Assembly: GCA_014529385.2 (NCBI GenBank)
Contig: CM043966.1
Location: 36,308,739 to 36,372,738, forward strand
From: Adiantum capillus-veneris
Lineage: Eukaryota; Streptophyta; Polypodiopsida; Polypodiales; Pteridaceae
Direction of reading: 5' to 3'
DNA: 64,000 nucleotides
Shown here: positions 47,980-61,514 of the stretch, one piece after another
Layout of the letters: each line of letters begins with the position of its first letter
Numbering within the stretch: position 1 is the first letter of the stretch
Notes under the pieces: generated by a model
The model's database searches: none
What the model was told of the DNA's origin: nothing
The model's input: the letters and a program-made list of their open reading frames with translations, nothing else
Translations under genes and position numbers: made by a program

Positions 47980-48463
47980 ACATGGTATACTCTAGTGTGC
48001 ATCACACATGACAATTTACTTTTGTCACGCAATTGTGAGCAGGTGAGTGATTACCTTCTTTACCCTTATTTACTTGTAACATTAATTATACCAACATTAC
48101 ACACAATGAACTTCTCTTCTATAGGTCATCTATATCCCGGTAATCCACCAACTAGTACTTTGGTTTGTAGTCCCTGTCACACCTCAGGGAAGAACCATTT
48201 TTGCCACTAATGAGTGGAGATCTAGACCATATTTGACCCTCTCTCACCTACTACTTTGGATGAGTGGGAGACAGAGGAGAGAGAGGATAATGATTCAAGT
48301 CCCACGATCGCTAGTCTTAGCGAGAATGATTGCCATGATGATGATGATGATGATGAGATGGAGGATAATGAATTCAAAGATGATGAAGCCAACAAATCCA
48401 CATACCTAGCTTGCCTCTTTGCAACCTGGAGGTACTTGGGGCTATTGCAGCCGGTTTCTGCCT

Positions 48464-51864
<3,401 letters not shown>

Positions 51865-52745
51865 CTACGTGTCTTTGTTAGGGTCGTTACTTGAAGTTGC
51901 CCTGTTATGGTTTGGGTCCACCCCCTCCGCCTGGTTTACTTGTCTTTCCAATCTAGCGTCAGCATCTTCTTCTTCCTTTGAGTTGGGTTCGATGGATTCT
52001 GTCACATCAGATTCTTCCCACTTTGGCAATGCAGCTAGCATGGCGAATCTGTTGGGACCCCGCGTTTTTCTCTTGTCTGTTTGAGTTTTGTTGGCCGATA
52101 CCTTCTCTGACTTGGGGGAAAGGGGTGATGGGGCATTCGGCGGTGCAAGAGGGATGTTTTTATTATGATTAGCGTTTGTGGGGGACTTGGTCTGCTTTAG
52201 GGTTTTTCTTTGGACATTCCCTATCAAAGTGTCCTTTCGCTCCATAGTGAAAATAAGCATTCGGCAGGTATTTGTAGCTTAAGCCTGTTGCTCGAAGCAC
52301 TCTCCGTCGTCCAATGCAATAAGCATCGATTGAGGGAGGTCGACTAAGATGTCCATCTCAATGAGGGCTTGTGGGTGCCATGCAGGGATGTAGTCCCCTC
52401 TAGGTCTGCCTCCTAGGACTTTGCCTAACTGAGCTCCTATGATTCTGAGGTGGTTGTGATAGTGAAGGGGGAGGTTTGGGAACTCGACCCAGACAGGGAA
52501 GTGATTGAGTGAGTCGCTTTCCGCTTTGTAGTCCTTGTTCTATTTGAACATGCAGAGGGGGGTCACTCGTAGTAACCATTGCACATTGCTTAGCACTTGG
52601 AATGCCATATCTGCCTTCTTAAACACGAAGACATACTGGTTTCTGGATAAAGCCTGTATGGTCTCCACTTCAGCCCCTATAGCCCCCCATTAGTTTCAAA
52701 TCCACCCACGTAGGACGTCTGCAGGTGGGCGAGGGCCGGCGAGAA
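51865..52745 (-). pseudogene. LINE ORF1-like / DUF4283 protein fragment
   Basis: On the minus strand the segment reads NQYVFVFKKADMAFQVLSNV, then WLLRVTPLCMF, FPVWVEFPNLPLHYHN and IGAQLGKVLGG. This is the pattern of the DUF4283 domain found in ORF1 of plant LINEs. A following zinc knuckle is degenerate: YFHYGAKGHFDREC keeps the His and last Cys but has Tyr in place of the first two Cys. The C-terminal frame (51865-52260) is Asn/Pro/Lys-rich. Stops and a frameshift near 52290 break it. No ORF2 (endonuclease/RT) follows. Confidence 0.68.
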
Positions 52746-53101
52746 GCCCTATCAAGGCCCTGTTCTCCAAATCACTTTGGGTTCTACCGAGCTAGCTCAA
52801 TTATATTAGTGTGGCCACTAATGAGACTCAGTTATCCACTCAAATTACTGATAACTACCACCAAATGAAATCTTGAACTTTAAGGTATGACCGTCACTCT
52901 GATTAATATTTATCCCCAAATTATATTTTCTAGGTCATTAACGGTCCCAATATATAATCAACATGGTCTTGCTGATGAGTGAGGATACAGTCTTAATTGC
53001 AATGGCCCTCACGAGTCACGTCAGTACTGCTGGTCATGTTTCTGCAGCCAGCTCTAATTATTGATCGTGATCGAGCCCTCGAGCCGGGGCATAATTAGCA
53101 G

Positions 53102-53106
53102 GTAAA

Positions 53107-53202
<96 letters not shown>
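53102..53202. repeat. poly-C tract joined to (CT)n
   Basis: About 35-40 C followed by about 60 bp of CT repeats. Uncommon back-to-back homopolymer and dinucleotide runs. Confidence 0.96.
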
Positions 53203-53205
<3 letters not shown>

Positions 53206-53314
53206 GTTAAATTTCGAGCACTATTGTGCACGTGGCCCTCTCGGATGCCCTCAACATGGAAGATCTCAAGGCTAGGGTGATTTTGGGTTTGGTCTTTTGA
53301 TTTCATGGGTGCAG

Positions 53315-53672
53315 AGTGGTATACCCTGCTTCATTAATGTTCAAAGTGCTCATCTTGTGCAAGGCGGTTCTTCAAAGCAAAGCAGCTCCGACCGCTGCTC
53401 AATATGCAATTATAGCCCGCTTTTTGTTTGTCAAAGCTCTTCAAGAGTACCATGATTATGCCGTTGGAGATGGTTCCTTGGCTAAAGGTAATAATGCTCC
53501 CTCATTGATGTTTGGGTTTTAATTTTACCATTGCAGATAGACCTAGTATCTTAAAGGTCAAGGAACCTTATTGGACAAAGTCTATGCAGAAAGAGTATTC
53601 CATCGATCGATCGATAGATTATGTAGTTGAAATGGAGGAGGATGCATGCAATAGAGCTTGCTATCAAGGTAA
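53315..53672 (+). CDS. unidentified gene piece, two exons
   Basis: An exon from an acceptor GTGCAG (53314) reads VVYPASLMFKVLILCKAVLQ, then QYAIIARFLFVKALQEYHDY and GDGSLAK. It ends at a donor AAAG/GTAATAATG (53487). The acceptor ACCATTGCAG at about 53537 restores frame into DRPSILKVKEPYWTKSMQKE, YSIDRSIDYVVEMEEDACNR and ACYQG before a GGTAACAG donor near 53672. Frame continuity across the intron supports a real gene. I do not recognise the protein, and no further exons can be located. The second exon is duplicated 360 bp downstream. Confidence 0.5.
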
Positions 53673-53744
53673 CAGAGGCAAATTTTTTTGGCTGGATGTG
53701 GTCATGTTATGTGCGTGGAACGAATATGGTTATATTTTTGTTAT

Positions 53745-53860
53745 GTAACTTTGTGTCTAGATAGCATGAGAATGACCTCTACATGGTGTACTCTAGTGTG
53801 CATTACATGAGGAGCTATGACAATTTACTTTTGTCACGCAATTGTTTATGCTCCCTCATT
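53745..53860 (+). repeat. CACTA-related segment, unoccupied form of the copia insertion site
   Basis: The stretch TGTAACTTTGTGTCTAGATA, then GAGAATGACCTCTACATG, then GTGTACTCTAGTGTGCAT, then GACAATTTACTTTTGTCACG matches the sequence on both sides of the small copia element (45209-45250 and 47980-48032) but without the insertion. Confidence 0.88.
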
Positions 53861-53874
53861 TATCTGCAAGATGT

Positions 53875-54040
53875 TTGGGCTTTAATTTTACCATTGCAGA
53901 TAGACATAGTATCTTAAAGGTCAAGGAATCTTATTGGACAAAGTCTATGCAGAAAGAGTATTCCATTGATCGATCGATCGATTATGTAGTTGAAATGGAG
54001 GAGGATGCATGCAATAAAGCTTGCTATCAAGGTAACAGAG
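53875..54040 (+). repeat. duplicate of the second unidentified exon
   Basis: Repeats the acceptor TTTAATTTTACCATTGCAG and the coding block (DRHSILKVKESYWTKSMQKE, cut) with few changes: RP to RH, EP to ES, NRAC to NKAC. It sits 360 bp after the first copy, separated by a CACTA-derived segment. Confidence 0.9.
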
Positions 54041-54109
54041 GCAAATTTTTGGTTGGATGTGGTCACGTAACATGTTATGTGCGTGGAATGAATGGCAATG
54101 GTTAAATAT

Positions 54110-54391
54110 CGGCCTGCTAGGCCGTGTGTAGGTGAGCGTGACTGGCCCAGCCGGCCACGTCGCTTTTTGGGGGGGGCAACAAACATTTTAAAGATATCTA
54201 TTGAGCGCGCCACATGCTGTGCACAAGCACACACGTAGTGCAGTGGTTAAGGCCATGCTCCTGGGATGTGAGGTCGGGGGTTAGAAACTACGCGTAAGCT
54301 CCGCGAATTGACTTTTTGGTCAACGGTCACCTAACAGCTAATTCCACCGGCAACCGACATGCGTTGCTTTGCCATGAGGCCTAGCAGGCCG
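54110..54391. mobile_element. 282-bp TIR element (MITE-like) with pol III-like boxes
   Basis: Ends are 14-bp inverted repeats, CGGCCTGCTAGGCC and GGCCTAGCAGGCCG, flanked by AAATAT on both sides (54104-54109 and 54392-54397). Inside, TAGTGCAGTGG (54236-54246) matches the tRNA A box. GGTTAGAAAC (54279-54288) is close to a B box, with about 32 bp between them. The TIRs suggest a MITE and the promoter suggests a SINE or tRNA-derived body. Confidence 0.75.
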
Positions 54392-54889
54392 AAATATAAC
54401 CAACGAATATGGTTATATTTTTGTTATGTGAACTTGGAACAAGACATTGGAATGCCAAAACTTGGGACAGGCCGACAACCAAGCTAGACCATACCCAAGA
54501 CATGGAGAATAGTGGTCTCAAATAGAGAATCCTAGGCTTTCACACATATAACACTATGAACATTGTAGCATTAATTACTTCCATGCATCAAAACACATAA
54601 AAGTGAAGTAAGAATTTCCTTTCACATTAATATATACGTGCCACCACGGCACGACATCATGACATGCATGCATGGAATGATCGTTTTCTACTCTCAAATG
54701 TGAGACACCTTTGCTTCTTTGTAAACTTCTCTTCTTACAGTCACGTGCCACCATGTGGTATATTATAAACCTCAATGAATCCCCCAAGGTTTATTTGTGA
54801 ATACTAACCAGATCATGCACACAAGAAGATTTAGAAATTTTCTCATGTAGGAAGACGGAGTCTTTTCGAGTGTTGTTCATATAATGAAG
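54392..54889. other. spacer, no gene recognised
   Basis: About 500 bp of noncoding sequence between the TIR element and the hairpin. Confidence 0.5.
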
Positions 54890-55014
54890 AACATCATGAG
54901 CTTCTGCTCGGGAGGCACCGCATACCTAGCTAGGTACGATTGGAGGCAGGGGACCGCCGGCCCCTTCTACCTAGTTAGGTATGCAGTGCCTCCCTCACAG
55001 AAGCTCATGATGTT
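54890..55014. ncRNA. strong hairpin, MIRNA-precursor-like
   Basis: Arms of 47 bp (54890-54936 and 54968-55014) are reverse complements with about five mismatches, enclosing a 31-base GC-rich loop. The arms include CATCATGAGCTTCTG and GGGAGGCAC...GCATACCTAG. Size, mismatch level and loop length fit a plant microRNA precursor or a young foldback; I do not recognise a known mature miRNA. It lies about 210 bp beyond the stop of the Dof-like gene. Either strand could be transcribed. Confidence 0.45.
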
Positions 55015-55227
55015 GAGGGAAGTCACAATGTGAGAATTAATGTGAGAATTTGTCCAAAACTTCTTGTGATGTACTGACGTTGCTTCCACTCACAAAACCT
55101 CAAAAGACAGATAATCGATAATCTTTTGCGGTGAAAATGCGACTAGTGGTGCCTAATCTCCAAAGAGCGAATCTGCAACAAAGCGAGATTTTCAAACCCC
55201 TACGGCGCAGAGCAATATTATAAGTGC

Positions 55228-57147
55228 TCATTTTAATAAGTAACAGTAGTTGCTAATCAAATGCATTTCGCATGGAACACGGTTTGTTTGCCTCCAAGGA
55301 TTTAACATGGCATGTTGTCTCTTATTGGCAATTAGGTGAGATGCATCCCACTCATTGGAAGTAAATAAATTCTCACAGCCATTATAATGTTGAGCAGGTG
55401 GCAACAGGCCATCACCGAGCTGATGATGCTCTGCATAATATTTAAACGCATGTAGGGGTGGCACCATGTCAATGTGCGGTACTCCAAGATCTACGATGGC
55501 CGGGTCCATCGGTGCCTGATCATTGCTATGCAGAGTGCTACTATTTGCATGCAAAGTCTCGTTATTATATTCAATGTGCTTCTCATCGGCATTGGCAGTA
55601 GGAGCTGCGTGCTCGATGCCGTCATGAGGAAACAATGCAGCACCGCCGCGGGTGGTAGTTATATATTTAACGCCTGTCATTTGCATGTGATTAGGCATGG
55701 CATTGCGATTCAACTCTGGCTTATTGATATGATCAGTAAACCGCAATGCGTCATCTTTGCGACTGTTATTGTCCAGCTGTGAGGCATAATGACCAGGCAG
55801 CATATCATTAATATAAGCTAGTGGTGCAGGCATCATGTCTTCTCCACAGTATAAGCCAGCTAGTGGGGAGATATTGGCTGTCTTGCTACTAGGAACTACA
55901 TTAGGGCTGGTGAAAGCTACTCTTTTCCGCCGCTGCTGCAGCTTCTCGAGCTTCTTCTTATTGTCAGGGACATATTGGGATGCATCCAACACATTGCCAT
56001 TATAGGAAGTCGATAAATTCTCAAAGCCATTATAATATTGGGCAAGCAGCAACTGGCCATCGTCGAGCTGATGATGCTCTGCATAATTATGGGCATTTAG
56101 GGCCAGCGCCATGCCGGTGTGAGGTACACTGGCCCCGACAATGGCTTGGTCTGTCAGCGCCACATTCTCATGTGCATGCATAGTGCTTTCATTACAAGTA
56201 TGCAAGAAGGGGCCGGTAAAGTCAGAATTTACATTGACTACATCATTATTCCTATGATTGACACATTCCATTCCATTTGGCTGAGAGTAATCAGAAAACT
56301 TGTTGCCATAAACAACGTTCTTGTCGTCGGCAGTGGCATTAGGCGCGGCTAGCTCGTCGATACTTTCATGAGGAAATGATGCGGCGCCGCCAGGGTTGGT
56401 GATTATAGTATCAAGGTGAACACATGGACTTTGCACATTGCAGTTAGGTGTGCCATTGTATTTAGATTCTGGCATTGTGTACTGAGGGGTTGAAGCTGCC
56501 CGCTTCGACGGCCCGTCGACATTGACAATAGCTTCGCTAGCACCATTAATGCCCAGCTCCACATATTTGGCATGATCATGGCCAGGCAACATATGATTAC
56601 TATGAGCAGCTAGTGCTGAGGGCACCATGTCTCCTGCATAATGCAAGACAGCTGGTCTCATGAATATATTAGTGCTGGTGGAAGCTAGTTGTGCCTGCTG
56701 CTGTTGCTGCTGCTCCTGCTCCCTGAGCAGCTGCTTCTTGGTTGTGTTGTAGCGGGGACGTATATTGCCGGAGAGCGGAAAGTCCCTAGCACATACCTGA
56801 CAAGTGAAGCGAGGCTGGAGGAGGCGAGACGCCGAGGACGAGTTGAAGTTGTTAAAATATCTGAAGGTCGAGGTGTCGTAAGTGTTGCAAAAGGGACACT
56901 TCACGCTGGGTTTGAATGACTGTGATCTGAAGAAGGCCTTGGCCTCCTCTAAGTTCATCCAAAGGCCTGCGTACTCGAACAATTCTGCGGGGTCAACTAC
57001 CCGCGGCCCGCCACCTTTTTTAGCAGCGATGGTGGCCTTGCGCTTGTTCCTCTTCTCGGCAGCAGGCGCAGGCAAGCGCTGTACTTGGATCTGATGCTCA
57101 TGACCTCGGTCAGCCTGCTGCATCTCATGATCATGATTCGTTTGCAT
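55228..57147 (-). CDS. divergent Dof-like zinc-finger protein (639 aa)
   Basis: A single uninterrupted minus-strand frame starts at the ATG at 57147. Residues 31-47 are basic (EKRNKRK, AAKK), a likely nuclear signal. Residues 84-119 form a Dof-like finger: KCPFC, TFRYFNNFN, QPRFTCQVC, with Cys at 84, 87, 116 and 119. The spacing between Cys pairs is 28 rather than the usual 21 residues, because SSSASRLL-type residues are inserted, and the Trp after the last Cys pair is missing. A Gln run follows (144-151). The remainder is a diverged internal duplication (about 165-385 and 430-635) sharing MLPGH, GGAA(S/L)FPH, YAEHHQL and QYYNG/QHYNG. Dof proteins bind AAAG-core DNA; with the altered finger this is unproven. 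It is probably a nuclear host regulator. Confidence 0.8.
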   Translation of the reverse strand: MQTNHDHEMQQADRGHEHQIQVQRLPAPAAEKRNKRKATIAAKKGGGPRVVDPAELFEYAGLWMNLEEAKAFFRSQSFKPSVKCPFCNTYDTSTFRYFNNFNSSSASRLLQPRFTCQVCARDFPLSGNIRPRYNTTKKQLLREQEQQQQQQAQLASTSTNIFMRPAVLHYAGDMVPSALAAHSNHMLPGHDHAKYVELGINGASEAIVNVDGPSKRAASTPQYTMPESKYNGTPNCNVQSPCVHLDTIITNPGGAASFPHESIDELAAPNATADDKNVVYGNKFSDYSQPNGMECVNHRNNDVVNVNSDFTGPFLHTCNESTMHAHENVALTDQAIVGASVPHTGMALALNAHNYAEHHQLDDGQLLLAQYYNGFENLSTSYNGNVLDASQYVPDNKKKLEKLQQRRKRVAFTSPNVVPSSKTANISPLAGLYCGEDMMPAPLAYINDMLPGHYASQLDNNSRKDDALRFTDHINKPELNRNAMPNHMQMTGVKYITTTRGGAALFPHDGIEHAAPTANADEKHIEYNNETLHANSSTLHSNDQAPMDPAIVDLGVPHIDMVPPLHAFKYYAEHHQLGDGLLPPAQHYNGCENLFTSNEWDASHLIANKRQHAMLNPWRQTNRVPCEMHLISNYCYLLK

Positions 57148-57178
57148 GACTAGAGGAGCCCTCACCCAGCGCACTCAT
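57131..57178 (-). other. short upstream ORF overlapping the Dof-like start
   Basis: ATG at 57178 opens 15 codons (MSALGEGSSSHANES) and ends at TGA 57131, overlapping the main ATG at 57147 in another frame. If the transcript starts upstream of 57178 this would reduce main-frame translation; if it starts downstream the uORF is irrelevant. Confidence 0.4.
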
Positions 57179-57204
57179 GAGGTAGTCGAATATGAGATAC
57201 GACA

Positions 57205-57212
57205 TTTATATA
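57205..57212 (-). promoter_or_regulatory. TATA box of the Dof-like gene
   Basis: TATATAAA on the minus strand lies about 58 bases before the main ATG. A start site some 30 bases downstream would be near 57178, giving a very short leader. Confidence 0.55.
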
Positions 57213-57239
57213 TGAGCTAGGACGACGCGTACTGCACAC

Positions 57240-60352
<3,113 letters not shown>

Positions 60353-60845
60353 GGTCAGTACCAAGCGAATAAGGGAAGACAAACTCTGTTCGTTGCACCT
60401 ATTCGCTTGGTACTGACCATCGTCTTTATTAATGATGTTTGCTATTACACTTTTTTGAGGTCAGTACCAAGCGAATAAGAAAAGGTAAACCCTATTTGTT
60501 GCACCTGTTCGCTTGGTACTGACCTCAGAAAATATTAATGATGTTTGCATTACACTTTTCTGAGGTCAGTATCGAGCGAATAAGGGAAGGCAAACTCTGT
60601 TCGTTTCACCTGTTCGCTTGGTATTGACCTCAAAAAATATAAATGATGTTTGCTATTACGCTTTCCTGAGGTCAGTACCAAGCAAATAAGGGAGGGCAAA
60701 CTCTGTTCATTGCACCTGTTCGCTTGGTACAAACCATTGTCTTTATGTATGACGTTTGCTATTATACTTTTCTTAGGTTAGTACCAAGCGAGTAGAGGTA
60801 ATACAACCGTATTTGGTGCACTTCTTCGCTTCGTGCTGACCTTAG
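60353..60845. repeat. tandem array of five hairpins, period about 105 bp
   Basis: Left arms GGTCAGTACCAAGCGAATA or variants begin at 60353, 60457, 60561, 60667 and 60775. Each is followed 33-40 bases later by the reverse complement (TTCGCTTGGTACTGACC). Arms in the first two units are perfect over 19-20 bp; later units have a few changes. Spacers share GATGTTTGCTATTACACTTTT and loops share CAAACTCTGTTCGTTGCACC. The array ends about 60 bp before the ATG of the histone-like pseudogene. Confidence 0.95.
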
Positions 60846-60905
60846 AAATCCTAAGTCCCTTGTACAACAAATGACATGTCGTTTTCTATTATGCTATTTG
60901 TAGAG

Positions 60906-61189
60906 ATGCCTCGTGCAAAGGCCACCCCTAGAAGGGCAACATGTGACTCTTTGAATGCTCAAGCAAGAAGACGCCAATATGAGGCACACAGAGGTGTACT
61001 GTAAGAGCTGCAAAGGATCGAACGACACGTGCAACCGGCCATTCCATGTCTTCCTTTCCAGCACGTAGTGCGAAAGATTTGCGAGTAGTGGAGAGTCGGC
61101 ATGTGATGGGCCAGCATTGCACTTCTATGCCTGCAAGAAATTGTAGAAGACTACCTCATTGAATTCTTCAACGATGGATATATCCTGAC
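60906..61189 (+). pseudogene. CENH3/histone H3-like pseudogene, cut off by copia
   Basis: From the ATG at 60906 one frame reads MPRAKATPRR, a basic tail, RGVL and TAA, then ELQRIERHV, LPFQHVVRKICE and TAG, WRVGM and TGA, then WASIALLCLQEIVEDYLIEF and FNDGYIL. This follows the H3 histone fold (REIRRYQ, LPFQRLVREI, AVMALQEACEAYLVGLFED) with the same spacing from the PFQ helix to LQE. The Trp at the loop-1 end and EDYL in alpha 2 are features of centromeric CENH3 rather than canonical H3, which has F and EAYL. Three in-frame stops and the copia LTR starting at 61190, which removes the rest of the fold, make it nonfunctional. No intron is visible in this part. Confidence 0.7.
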
Positions 61190-61467
61190 TGTTGAAGATG
61201 ATGAAACAGGAAACAGAAGGAAGACAGCAACTCAGAGTAGGAAGAAGATGGAGAAGGAGAAGACACAAAGCTTGTGTACGAGATCTCTGTAGTCTGTCTC
61301 TCTGTATTGGAATAATAGTTGTATACAAACTCAGAGCTACAAAGCTTATATGAAACCCTAAGAGATAAGGTGTCCTTTCACACCGGATGTCCAGGGGGAA
61401 AAACCCAGTGGGAGAAAAGTGCCCCTGGTGAAGCGCGTATACACACTAACACTACTACATGTCTACA
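61190..61467 (-). repeat. 3' LTR of right-edge copia element
   Basis: On the minus strand it starts TGTAGACATGTAGTAG right after a CAGGGGGGATT polypurine tract and ends CTTCAACA at 61190. It is 278 bp. The partner 5' LTR lies beyond the window. Confidence 0.88.
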
Positions 61468-61479
61468 AATCCCCCCTGT
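61468..61479 (-). other. polypurine tract of right-edge copia
   Basis: Minus-strand ACAGGGGGGATT directly before the LTR. Confidence 0.85.
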
Positions 61480-61514
61480 AGTGATAGTGTGAATCCGTAC
61501 AAGGTAGCAGATCA

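Noticed and set aside
54231-54305. Functional tRNA gene
   Set aside because: A and B boxes are present but no cloverleaf with a proper acceptor stem could be drawn, and the segment lies inside a TIR element.
57148-57174. Start of the Dof-like protein at 57174
   Set aside because: That codon is GTG; the first in-frame ATG is at 57147, and a plant nuclear gene would be expected to use it.
60990-61113. Stops in the histone-like frame as sites of U-to-C RNA editing
   Set aside because: Such editing is an organellar process in ferns and hornworts. Every stop codon is one T-to-C step from CAA, CAG or CGA, so this carries no evidence.
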